Source: Aurantibacter_A sp039941195 (GTDB lineage Bacteria > Bacteroidota > Bacteroidia > Flavobacteriales > Flavobacteriaceae). Taken from it: DNA of 64,000 nucleotides. The position numbers and the translations under genes are program-made. Below are positions 9,410-17,748 of the stretch, piece by piece. How positions within the stretch are numbered: the stretch's first letter is position 1; each line of letters opens with the position of its first letter. The DNA is taken from contig NZ_JBDVFA010000105.1 in NCBI RefSeq assembly GCF_039941195.1, positions 1-64,000 on the forward strand, read 5' to 3'. Below the pieces are notes generated by a model that saw only the letters and a program-made list of their open reading frames with translations, did not search any database and was not told the origin of the DNA.

Positions 9410-10159
9410 TTAATCAATAGGAGCTTGATGTAGCGCTGCAGCTGCAGCACCAACAATACCTGCAGAATTTCTTAGTTCAGCTGGTACAACAGGAGTTTCA
9501 ATTTTAATGCAATTTTTATATTGATTAAAGTCTTTTGACGCTCCACCTCCTAAAATAATTAAATCTGGCGCTACAATTAATTCAACTAAGGTCAAGAATT
9601 TATTAAAACGTTTACCCCATTGTTTATATGATAATTCCTCTCGGGATTTTGCAGAATCCGCAGCCCAAAGTTCAATTTTCTTAAATTTCTTATATGGTAT
9701 TTGCCCCAATTCAAAGTTTGGAATTAATTCGCCATCGAAAAAAGCACCACTTCCTAAGCCAGTGCCTATAGTAATCATAACCACTAAACCTTTTTTGTCT
9801 TTACCAATACCATAATTCATTGTTGCATAACCTGCAGCATCGGCATCGTTAACAACTACTACAGGTAGGCCAGTTGCTTCACTAAAAAGTTCTTTCACAT
9901 TTACACCGGTCCATTTTTTGTGCAAATTGCCAGGAGATTTACAAATACCGTGTTTTATTTTAGTTGGAAATCCAATTCCAATGGGACCTTTGTGGTCGAA
10001 ATGTTCAACAAGTTGGGCAACTACTTTGGCCATGTCTTTCGGTTTACGCCCTTCAGGTGTAGGTATTCTGTGACGTTTTGTCAACATTTCACCTGTTATT
10101 GAGTTTACTAAGGCTCCTTTCATGCCAGAACCACCAATATCAATACCTAATACAACCAT
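9410..10159 (-). CDS. ppgK: Polyphosphate-type glucokinase (ROK family)
   Basis: Sugar kinase of the ROK family that phosphorylates glucose, probably using polyphosphate. The N-terminal phosphate loop GIDIGGSGMKG, the segment GIGFPTKIKHGICKSPGNLHKKW and the second loop ITIGTGLGSG are typical of polyphosphate glucokinases. VVNDADAAG carries the catalytic Asp. The zinc-binding Cys-rich loop of ordinary ROK proteins is absent, as in PpgK. At 249 residues it matches PpgK. Whether ATP is also used cannot be told. It lies 71 bases downstream of the sulfatase gene on the same strand. Confidence 0.82.
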   Translation of the reverse strand: MVVLGIDIGGSGMKGALVNSITGEMLTKRHRIPTPEGRKPKDMAKVVAQLVEHFDHKGPIGIGFPTKIKHGICKSPGNLHKKWTGVNVKELFSEATGLPVVVVNDADAAGYATMNYGIGKDKKGLVVMITIGTGLGSGAFFDGELIPNFELGQIPYKKFKKIELWAADSAKSREELSYKQWGKRFNKFLTLVELIVAPDLIILGGGASKDFNQYKNCIKIETPVVPAELRNSAGIVGAAAAALHQAPID

Positions 10160-10230
10160 TGTTATTTTTTTGTTAAGTGACGCAAAGTAAGAAAAACTTT
10201 TGTGAGAATTAAAGTAAAGATGTGTAGACC

Positions 10231-11715
10231 TTACTTTTTGATGTAAAGTCCGGAATTCCCTTCTTCTAATAGGGACATTAATTCAGTTACAATTTCTGGG
10301 TTTTCTTCCGCTATATTTTTATGTTCAAAAGTTTTTTCTCGATGATCATATAATTCTATGGTAGGTTCGTCTTCGCGAGAATATTTAGTTAATCTGTATT
10401 CTGGTGTGCGCATAGAAATACCATTTTTAAAGTAACTATAGGCTACTTCTTCTGAAACTTCTTCTGGTTGTTGCATAATTTTAACAACACTTTCACCATC
10501 TAACTTTTGTTTTAGCGGTAAGTTGGCTAATTCAAGAAGAGTAGGGTAGATGTCAACGGATTCAACAATATGATCTACTTTTTTATTATTATGATTTATA
10601 AATGGTGATTTTACAATTAATGTGCTTTTCAAAGCATTTTCAAACAATGTATGTTTGCCCCAAACACGTTGATCTCCTAAATGCCATCCATGATCTCCCC
10701 AAATAACAATTATGGTGTTTTTATCAAGGCCAGATTCTTTTAGTTCCTGCATAATTTTTCCAACTTGGGCATCTGTATAACTAATGGCTGCGAGGTAGGC
10801 ATGTTTTAATTTTCGAGCATAAGCATCAGAAACAGATTTGGATAAACTTGCTTTTTCTTCACCTAAAGCATATTGGTTAAATTCCCCACTTTCGTGTAAG
10901 CTTGATAAATTTATGTTTTCAGGAATATTTGGGTTATCGGAGATTGGCAAGGAGTCACGATTATACAAGTCCCAATATCTTTTTGGAGCATTGAAAGGTA
11001 GGTGCGGTTTAAAAAATCCAACACCCATAAAAAAAGGTTTGTTTTGATTTTTTAGTTCTTTAAGTTTTGAGATTGCAATCTCGGTTGTTAAACCGTCTGG
11101 GTAACCATTGTCGTCAACATTTCCTGCTTCGTAGGGTTTTACTTGTTTTTTTAAGCTCTGTCGATTCTCTCCATTAGCGTAGGCAAAAAAAGAATTCCAT
11201 CCTGTTTTCCATTTCCCTGAATTAAAAAGTAATTCACTCCAACTATGCGGTAATTCTCGTTTTTGAGAAGGTTCCTCTTCATATTCATATAAATACCCAT
11301 CAGCTGAATGACTAATTTTTCCAATACCTATAGTATGATATCCTTCTTGCTTAAAGCGGTGAATAAATGTTTCTGGCACCGTATCTTCAGCCTTATCTGA
11401 AAGTTCTCTTTCAATAGCTCTATTCGATAAATGAATTTGTTTCCATGGGCGATATCCTGTTAATAAGGAATGTCTAGAAGCGCCACAAGTTGGGACTTGT
11501 ACATAGTGGTTTATAAAAAGAGAACCTTCATTTGCTATGGCATCAATATTTGGGGAAATAACATAATCGTTATCATAAACACCTAATTCTGCTCGAAGAT
11601 CATCGATAGCTATAAATAGAACATTGGGTTGTTTCTCTTTTTCGCGCTCTTTGGAACAGCTAATTAAGAAAATTGAAATTATTAATAGCTGTAATTTAAT
11701 TTGAAAGCTTTTCAA
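10231..11715 (-). CDS. Lipoprotein sulfatase, iduronate-2-sulfatase-like (S1)
   Basis: Secreted sulfatase, predicted to desulfate a glycan. The lipoprotein signal ends FLISC (C20). Metal-binding D38-D39 (IAIDDLRAE) and the formylglycine site C77-G-A-S-R in TCGASRHSLLTG are seen; this is the Cys-x-Ala-x-Arg variant rather than CxPxR, and remains a permitted formylglycine core. GDHGWHLGDQRVWGKHTLFE is characteristic of the iduronate-2-sulfatase-like branch. It is the last gene of a compact five-gene minus-strand run starting with a histidine kinase (gaps of 2-18 bases), which suggests two-component control. Confidence 0.9.
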   Translation of the reverse strand: MKSFQIKLQLLIISIFLISCSKEREKEKQPNVLFIAIDDLRAELGVYDNDYVISPNIDAIANEGSLFINHYVQVPTCGASRHSLLTGYRPWKQIHLSNRAIERELSDKAEDTVPETFIHRFKQEGYHTIGIGKISHSADGYLYEYEEEPSQKRELPHSWSELLFNSGKWKTGWNSFFAYANGENRQSLKKQVKPYEAGNVDDNGYPDGLTTEIAISKLKELKNQNKPFFMGVGFFKPHLPFNAPKRYWDLYNRDSLPISDNPNIPENINLSSLHESGEFNQYALGEEKASLSKSVSDAYARKLKHAYLAAISYTDAQVGKIMQELKESGLDKNTIIVIWGDHGWHLGDQRVWGKHTLFENALKSTLIVKSPFINHNNKKVDHIVESVDIYPTLLELANLPLKQKLDGESVVKIMQQPEEVSEEVAYSYFKNGISMRTPEYRLTKYSREDEPTIELYDHREKTFEHKNIAEENPEIVTELMSLLEEGNSGLYIKK

Positions 11716-11722
11716 GAATGTA

Positions 11723-12415
11723 TTATTTAGTTGGTTGTGTAAAAAGTTGTTTAATATCTTCCATGGCTTGGCCCTTAATCAGCCAAGAAATTGCAAAAGG
11801 GATAACAGCAATTGTTTCGAGTATATATACATCGTAATTTGTTATTTTGAATCCATCTTTTATTAAGTCTGCTACAAATAAAAGAATAAGAAGGGCAATG
11901 GCTGTCCAAACGATATTTCCGCAAATATGATAGATTTTGTTTTTAGAGGTGTCGTTTCCTCTTGTAAACTTGTATTTAGACATCCATCCCATTATAAAAA
12001 TAAATATTCCTGCACTTATTAGGTGAATCGTGTTTGTCAATTTATCATTGTGACCTAACAAGGGATATGTTTTTGCTGAACACAACTTATCAATAATAAT
12101 ACTTTCGCTACCTAGGCAGTAAGTAGGGAAAAACACGACGATTAGTGCTGCGAATCCACCTATATTAGTGAGCATGTCATCGCTCATTGTTTCAGTCTCA
12201 TCTACAGTGTATCCTTTATAGGAGATTAAAAATAATCCAAAGCTAGACAAGATTATAGTGAATAATAAGGATGAAAATGGAAGATAATAATAATGACTAA
12301 TAGATGATAGAAATTGACTTTCTGTTAAAGGAAGTAATAAGGGCAGTGCTAAACCCAAGATGCCAATGAGTTTTCGAATACGATAATCTGAGTGTTGCAA
12401 ATCTTGAGCGGGCAT
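11723..12415 (-). CDS. Six-helix-type integral membrane protein of unknown function
   Basis: Not recognised with certainty. About six hydrophobic helices are visible, starting LIGILGLALPLLLPL, with the conserved-looking loop SISHYYYLP after the first helix and GYTVDETETMSDDMLTNIGG before the third. That loop pattern is shared, from memory, with small membrane proteins of the DUF998-like type. The C-terminus is soluble and short. It lies between the dienelactone hydrolase and sulfatase genes with gaps of four and seven bases, so it is almost surely cotranscribed with them. Confidence 0.65.
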   Translation of the reverse strand: MPAQDLQHSDYRIRKLIGILGLALPLLLPLTESQFLSSISHYYYLPFSSLLFTIILSSFGLFLISYKGYTVDETETMSDDMLTNIGGFAALIVVFFPTYCLGSESIIIDKLCSAKTYPLLGHNDKLTNTIHLISAGIFIFIMGWMSKYKFTRGNDTSKNKIYHICGNIVWTAIALLILLFVADLIKDGFKITNYDVYILETIAVIPFAISWLIKGQAMEDIKQLFTQPTK

Positions 12416-12419
12416 TTTG

Positions 12420-13304
12420 TTACTTTAAATTTTCCTCAAAAAATTTTATCGTTCTAGACCAAGCTAATTCTGCAGCTTCGCGGTCATATCTGGGTGTGGT
12501 ATCATTATGAAAACCATGGTTCGCATTTTTATAAATAAATGCTTCATACTTTTTTGTATTAGCTTTTAGTGCTTTTTCATAAGCTGGCCAACCTTCATTA
12601 ACACGTTTATCTAATTCACCAAAATGGAGCATCAAAGGAGCATTTATTTTTTCGATATCTTCTTTAGGTTGACCTCCGTAAAAAGGAACGGCAGCACTTA
12701 AGTCTGAAACCTTAACAGCCATCATGTTAGAAATCCATCCGCCGAAGCAAAAACCTACAACACCAACTTTACCAGAGCATTCGGGATGATTTTTTAAATA
12801 ATTAAAGGCGGCGATGAAATCTTCTAGCATTTTATTGCGGTCTCTTTTACGTTGTAGTTCACGCCCTTCATCATCAGTACCAGGATAGCCACCTAAGGGA
12901 GTTAATGCGTCTGGAGCTAAAGAAATAAATCCTGCTAAGGCTGCACGTCGTCCAACATCTTCTATATGCGGATTTAGACCTCTGTTTTCATGAACTACAA
13001 CAATTCCTGGTAGTTTTGTAGTAGCATCGATAGGTCTTGAAAGTAAACCTTTAATGGTTCCACCACCTTTATTGGATTCATAATCTATAAATTCCGATTT
13101 TAAGCGAGAATCATCTTGAGTAATCTGAATTTTTTTAACGTAATCTGGTGAGATAAAACCTAGTAAAGAGGAAACTGTTAGGCCACCTACTGCATAAGTT
13201 GATAGTTTGTCTAAAAATAATCTTCTGCTAACTCTGTCGTGTGCATAGTCGTCGTAAAGGTCAAAAACTTCTTGCTTAATATCTTCTTTTTTTATCTCTT
13301 TCAT
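12420..13304 (-). CDS. Tat-exported dienelactone hydrolase family protein
   Basis: Alpha/beta hydrolase of the dienelactone hydrolase type with a Cys nucleophile. C186 lies in GFCFGG, with acid D232 (GELDKRV), H263 (ANHGFH) and the usual E106 (VVHENRG). Residues 25-50 (SRRLFLDKL followed by a hydrophobic stretch) form a twin-arginine signal, preceded by about 24 charged residues, so the enzyme is probably periplasmic. The substrate is unknown; the family is often wrongly named carboxymethylenebutenolidase. It is third in the kinase-regulator-hydrolase-membrane protein-sulfatase run. Confidence 0.85.
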   Translation of the reverse strand: MKEIKKEDIKQEVFDLYDDYAHDRVSRRLFLDKLSTYAVGGLTVSSLLGFISPDYVKKIQITQDDSRLKSEFIDYESNKGGGTIKGLLSRPIDATTKLPGIVVVHENRGLNPHIEDVGRRAALAGFISLAPDALTPLGGYPGTDDEGRELQRKRDRNKMLEDFIAAFNYLKNHPECSGKVGVVGFCFGGWISNMMAVKVSDLSAAVPFYGGQPKEDIEKINAPLMLHFGELDKRVNEGWPAYEKALKANTKKYEAFIYKNANHGFHNDTTPRYDREAAELAWSRTIKFFEENLK

Positions 13305-13322
13305 AATATTGAATTTGTGGTA

Positions 13323-14027
13323 TTAATTTAAAACCTGTTTCATGAATTCTTCCTTAAAAGCACGACCTATGGGTATGGTAATATTTTTATTAATTTGAAC
13401 TTGGTTTCCTGAAATCTTTTCAATTTTTATAATATTAATAATGTACGATTTATGAATTCGTGTGAATTTTTTAGCATCTAAATTAGCTTCCCAATAGCGC
13501 AGCGATTCTTGAGCAAGGTGTTTTTTATTATTGGTGAAAATTTCGGTGTAATCAGCGTCGGACTTAATATAAAGAATTTCATCGATATTGATTTTTATAT
13601 GCTCATACCCAGATTTAATAAAAAGTATATCAGAAGTACTTACGCTGGTATTAGAAATATTATTTGCTACTTCCAATGTTGGTACGGTCACTTTTGATAC
13701 AGCCTGAACAAATCGTTCAAACGAAAAAGGTTTTAATAAATAATCGAGCACATTGTATTCGTAGCTCTCGAGTGCATAGTCAGAAAACGCAGTAGTTAAT
13801 ATTACTTGAGGTCTTGTTTTAAGACTTTTTAAAAAATCTATTCCGGACATCCTAGGTAAATGGATATCTAAAAAAATTAAATCTACATGTTCGGTCTTCA
13901 AAAAAGCTATGCATTGAAGCGCGTCTGCATAGGTTGCTTTTAGGTTTAAATTATCCATTTCACCTATATATTTTTGTAGTACCCTTTGAGCAGGTGGTTG
14001 ATCTTCTACTATTATGCAGTTTATCAT
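13323..14027 (-). CDS. LytTR-family response regulator
   Basis: Two-component response regulator. The receiver domain (residues 1-120) has the acidic pocket E8-D9, phospho-acceptor D54 (IFLDIHLP), the TTAF switch Thr and K in LLKPF. Residues 135-234 form a LytTR DNA-binding domain (IKSDADYTEIF, FTRIHKSYIINI, IPIGRAFKEEF). It follows the sensor kinase gene by two bases and is read on into the hydrolase, membrane protein and sulfatase genes. LytTR proteins bind direct repeats about 21 bases apart, and such a repeat lies in the upstream intergenic region. Confidence 0.94.
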   Translation of the reverse strand: MINCIIVEDQPPAQRVLQKYIGEMDNLNLKATYADALQCIAFLKTEHVDLIFLDIHLPRMSGIDFLKSLKTRPQVILTTAFSDYALESYEYNVLDYLLKPFSFERFVQAVSKVTVPTLEVANNISNTSVSTSDILFIKSGYEHIKINIDEILYIKSDADYTEIFTNNKKHLAQESLRYWEANLDAKKFTRIHKSYIINIIKIEKISGNQVQINKNITIPIGRAFKEEFMKQVLN

Positions 14028-14029
14028 TT

Positions 14030-15052
14030 TTAAACTGTTTTTAATTGCATTTTTAAAGATACGTCGTAATAGTTATTACTTTCATCTATTTGTAGATGAT
14101 GAGCATCCGGGTATAAAAGTTGTAGACGCTTTTTTACATTTTGTAATCCGATACCTTTAGATAAACTTTCAGTATTTCCTAAAGGAAGAAAAGTATTTGA
14201 ACAATTAAATTCTAGTGCGCCATTTTCATCTATCACTAAATTAATTTTGATCTTAATATCTTCAGATTGACTTGCTGTGCTATGTTTAAAGGCGTTTTCA
14301 ATAAATACATTTAAAATTAATGGTGCAATTTTAAAATTAGATTGTGCCATTATAGTAGTAATACTAACGGTGCCTCTTTCTTCAATTTGTAGCTCATTAA
14401 GTTTAGTGAAATTTTTTAGGTGCTCAATTTCTTTAGAAAGCGCGACAAATTTTTCTTTGCAATCGTAAAGCATATACCGAAGAACCGAAGAGAGTTCTAA
14501 AATTATAGATGGGGTCTTTGGCGATTGCATAATTGCATACGAATAGAGATTGTTTAGGTTGTTAAACAAGAAATGTGGATTTATTTGAGATTTCAAAAAT
14601 TGAAGTTCACTATCTCTTACAGATACCCTTAATTCGTCTACTTCCATTTGTTTTTTTGATGCATCCCAAGCAAATTTAAATCCAGCCAAAATGGTAATTA
14701 CTGGCATTACATCTAATAAGCAATAAATTATACCATGAAAATATTTTCCCCTTGTGTCTGGGTAATAAATTTGTTCTAGAACAAGCTCTTCAATAGCAAT
14801 AATTATTGCTATCATAATGGAAACATAGAAAAAGAAATGTAGATATTTTTTTCGATAAAAAAAGCGGGGTAAAAGAACAAAGTTTATGACTAGTGCTCCC
14901 AAAGCATAATTTATAAAGGCTACAATTTTAAACTCAGGTATCTGCGGCTCATTTCTATCGAATGAAAAGAATAGGAATAGTATAATATTCAAGACCACTT
15001 GAAAAATTATTTCTTTAGTGGTACTGTTTAAAAAGTGCTTTTTTGTGGTCAT
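14030..15052 (-). CDS. LytS/YehU-type sensor histidine kinase
   Basis: Membrane sensor kinase of the His_kinase (LytS) type. Four hydrophobic helices occupy roughly residues 15-130 (the second around LGALVINFVLLPRFFY), with no large periplasmic sensor, so the signal is probably sensed within or at the membrane. H160 lies in the signature QINPHFLFNNLNNLYSY. The ATP-binding N box is NVFIENAFKHS and the G box GIGLQNVKKRL. It is the first gene of the minus-strand run and divergent from a large outer-membrane barrel gene 189 bases away. Confidence 0.94.
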   Translation of the reverse strand: MTTKKHFLNSTTKEIIFQVVLNIILFLFFSFDRNEPQIPEFKIVAFINYALGALVINFVLLPRFFYRKKYLHFFFYVSIMIAIIIAIEELVLEQIYYPDTRGKYFHGIIYCLLDVMPVITILAGFKFAWDASKKQMEVDELRVSVRDSELQFLKSQINPHFLFNNLNNLYSYAIMQSPKTPSIILELSSVLRYMLYDCKEKFVALSKEIEHLKNFTKLNELQIEERGTVSITTIMAQSNFKIAPLILNVFIENAFKHSTASQSEDIKIKINLVIDENGALEFNCSNTFLPLGNTESLSKGIGLQNVKKRLQLLYPDAHHLQIDESNNYYDVSLKMQLKTV

Positions 15053-15100
15053 ATTATAAAAATACTATTTTAGTTGTATGCATTATTTCAAAATACTGCC

Positions 15101-15171
15101 AACGACAGATTTAGATAGTTGAACACCGGATGTTAGTTTTTAATGTCGTTTACATGACTACCTAAGTCGTT
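15101..15171. promoter_or_regulatory. Candidate LytTR operator: direct repeats 21 bp apart
   Basis: GTCGTT occurs at 15145-15150 and again at 15166-15171, exactly 21 bases later, with flanking AATGTCGTTTACA versus TAAGTCGTTCAAA. An inverted copy AACGAC sits at 15101-15106. LytTR regulators bind direct repeats with about two helical turns between centres, and this lies between the LytTR operon and the divergent barrel gene. Operator function is inferred. Confidence 0.4.
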
Positions 15172-15241
15172 CAAAGAAAATGAATTGATTTATTGAAATA
15201 AAATTCTAAATTTTACTACAATCAAAATTTTAATTGGGCTT

Positions 15242-17623
15242 ATGAAAAGCAAAATGCAGTTTCCATTTCTAATATTATTTTTACTAGTTAATATGGGGTT
15301 TGTTTTTGGACAAACGAATGCCACAACTATAGTAGGTAAAGTTGAGGATGGTAATGGACAGTCTATTGGTTTTGCAACGGTATTGGTAGCAGATTCTGAA
15401 ACTAAGAAACCTATTGAAGGTACCACAACGCTAGAAGATGGTAGTTTTACATTAGAAACTGATGCGGAAAATTTTTATATAGAGGTCAGTTTTTTGGGTT
15501 TTCAAACCAAGTCATACGCGCAGCCACCCGCTCAAAATAAAACAATTGATTTAGGTATTGTAGTTCTTGTTGAAGATGCCGAACAGCTAGAAGAAGTAGT
15601 GGTGCAAGGAGAAATATCTCGCACCGAATTTAAGTTGGACAAACGAGTTTTTAATGTTGGAAAAGATTTAAGTTCTACCGGTGCTAGTGCCCTAGAAATA
15701 CTTAATAATGTGCCGTCTGTAAATGTAAATATAGAGGGTGAAATTAGTTTGCGAGGTAGTCAGGGAGTACAAATACTTGTGAATGGGAAGCCGTCAGTTA
15801 TTGCTAGTGAGCAGGGTAATACATTGGGGACAATAACTGCGGATATGATTGATAGGGTTGAGGTGATTACGAATCCTTCTGCTAAGTATGATGCCGAAGG
15901 CACCTCGGGTATTATAAATATTGTAATCAAAAAAGAACAACGAAAAGGTTTAAACGGATCCGTGTCTGTAAATACAGGTGCGCCTGATGCTCATAGTATT
16001 GGAGTTAGTTTAAATCGTAGAAGTGAGAAGTTTAATCTTTTTACCCAATTAGGTTTTGGGGTGCGTGAATTACCACAAGATAAAATTAATAGAAATGTTG
16101 ATTTAGTAAATGATACTACTGTAGCGTCAATAGGTACTGAATATAGAAATGAAACCTATTATAATATTGTTTTAGGAACCGATTATTATATTAATGATAA
16201 CAATGTATTAACCTTGTCTGGTAATTTTGCAATGGAGATTGAGGACCAACCATCAACCACAAATTTTAGTGAAATTGCAGGTGCGAATGAAATAGTTTCG
16301 GAATGGGAACGAACTGAAGTTACCGAGGCTACCAATCCAAAATTGCAATTTGAGCTACAGTATAAAAAAGATTTTGAAGGAGATGAAGACCACAATTTAG
16401 TTTTCAGTTCATTAGGAAGTTTCTTTGCTAAAGATCAATCTTCAGAATTTTTTAATACCGGTATAAGCGGTGATTATGAAGATACAAAACAAAATACCCG
16501 AACCGATTTTAAAGAAGCTGTTTATACTTTTAAATTAGATTACACGAAACCTTTTTTGGAGCATTGGAAAGTTGAGACCGGTGCGCAATTTGTGTTGAAT
16601 GATGTAGCGAATGATTTTGAAGTAAGTGATTTTGATGGTGTTACTTTTGTTTTGGATCCAGGGTTGACCAATGTGTTTGAGTTTAAGCAAAATGTTTTGG
16701 GACTTTATGGCACAGGCTCTTATGAAGGTGAAAAGTGGGGTGTTATGGCTGGTCTTCGATTGGAACAAACAAGTCTGAATACGCTATTGGAAAATACAAA
16801 TCAAGAGAATGAGCGCGATTATACTAATCTGTTTCCAAGTGCCCATACATCGTATAAATTCTCGGATAAAGTTTCAATTCAAGCAGGATATTCTAAACGA
16901 GTGTATCGACCAAGAATGTGGGATTTGAATCCGTTTTTTAATATTAGAAACAACTTTAGTATACGCCAAGGGAATCCAGATTTACAACCAGAATTTACTG
17001 ATTCTTATGAAATTAATAGTATTTATATTTTGGGAAAGGCATCGTTAAATTTTGGGGTTTATCATCGATATACGACAGATGTAATTGAACGGGTTTCAAT
17101 TTTTGAAAATCAAGTGAATACAGTACGACCAGAAAATATTGGGGAAAATAACACTACTGGAATCGAATTTAATGGAAAATATAGTCCTGCTAACTGGATG
17201 ACGTTAAACGGGGATTTCAATTGGAGTCAGTTTGATCGTGTAGGAACTTTTGAAAATACAGTATTCGATTTTAGTGGAGATCAATGGACTTCTAAATTGA
17301 TGGCTAAATTTAAGTTGCCTGCCGATTTTGAAGTCGAAACAACAGGTAGTTATAAGTCTGAAGTGAAAACAGTTCAAGGAATTCAAAGTGATTACCTTTT
17401 TATGGACATGGGTGTTCGTAAAAACATTATGAATGGTAAAGCGGTATTGAATTTAAGTGTTCGTGATTTATTCGCTTCGAGAATTAATGAAAGTCTTATT
17501 GCACAAAACGATTATGAAGTATATAGTCGTGGGTTACGTGGTACTTTTGTTGCACTAGGTTTTAGTTATGGTTTTGGTAAAGGTGAGGCCATGCAATATT
17601 CGGGTCAGAAGAGGAGGTTTTAA
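15242..17623 (+). CDS. TonB-dependent-receptor-like outer-membrane barrel protein
   Basis: Outer-membrane receptor. Signal peptide ends near VFGQ (residues 1-21). Residues 25-110 form a carboxypeptidase-regulatory-like beta-sandwich (VVGKVEDGNGQSIGFATV), followed by a plug domain (ILNNVPSVNVNIEGEISLRG, VEVITNPSAKYDAEGTSGIIN) and a long barrel ending in YGFGKGEAMQYSGQKRRF. The plug/barrel arrangement is that of the OMP_b-brl_3 type often found next to two-component systems. No SusD partner lies nearby, so glycan import is not shown. It is divergent from the LytS/LytTR operon. Confidence 0.88.
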   Translation: MKSKMQFPFLILFLLVNMGFVFGQTNATTIVGKVEDGNGQSIGFATVLVADSETKKPIEGTTTLEDGSFTLETDAENFYIEVSFLGFQTKSYAQPPAQNKTIDLGIVVLVEDAEQLEEVVVQGEISRTEFKLDKRVFNVGKDLSSTGASALEILNNVPSVNVNIEGEISLRGSQGVQILVNGKPSVIASEQGNTLGTITADMIDRVEVITNPSAKYDAEGTSGIINIVIKKEQRKGLNGSVSVNTGAPDAHSIGVSLNRRSEKFNLFTQLGFGVRELPQDKINRNVDLVNDTTVASIGTEYRNETYYNIVLGTDYYINDNNVLTLSGNFAMEIEDQPSTTNFSEIAGANEIVSEWERTEVTEATNPKLQFELQYKKDFEGDEDHNLVFSSLGSFFAKDQSSEFFNTGISGDYEDTKQNTRTDFKEAVYTFKLDYTKPFLEHWKVETGAQFVLNDVANDFEVSDFDGVTFVLDPGLTNVFEFKQNVLGLYGTGSYEGEKWGVMAGLRLEQTSLNTLLENTNQENERDYTNLFPSAHTSYKFSDKVSIQAGYSKRVYRPRMWDLNPFFNIRNNFSIRQGNPDLQPEFTDSYEINSIYILGKASLNFGVYHRYTTDVIERVSIFENQVNTVRPENIGENNTTGIEFNGKYSPANWMTLNGDFNWSQFDRVGTFENTVFDFSGDQWTSKLMAKFKLPADFEVETTGSYKSEVKTVQGIQSDYLFMDMGVRKNIMNGKAVLNLSVRDLFASRINESLIAQNDYEVYSRGLRGTFVALGFSYGFGKGEAMQYSGQKRRF

Positions 17624-17661
17624 AACTAGATTAATTTACACCAATAATTTATTGAAAGTTT

Positions 17662-17698
17662 AAAAAAAATGGGAACAAAATCAAATTTGTTCCCATTT
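17662..17698. terminator. Bidirectional terminator between convergent genes
   Basis: A 13-bp perfect stem AAATGGGAACAAA/TTTGTTCCCATTT (17667-17679 and 17686-17698) has a run of eight A on its left, which reads as the T tract for the minus-strand gene downstream. It may also stop the barrel gene on the plus strand, although the T tract on that side is short. Confidence 0.8.
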
Positions 17699-17748
17699 AA
17701 CTCAACTCAACTAAACTCAATTATTTTTAATAAAAAACACATTTTATA

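Noticed and set aside
17699..17722. Direct repeats of AACTC after the terminator
   Set aside because: Only a few imperfect copies; too short to be more than local low complexity.
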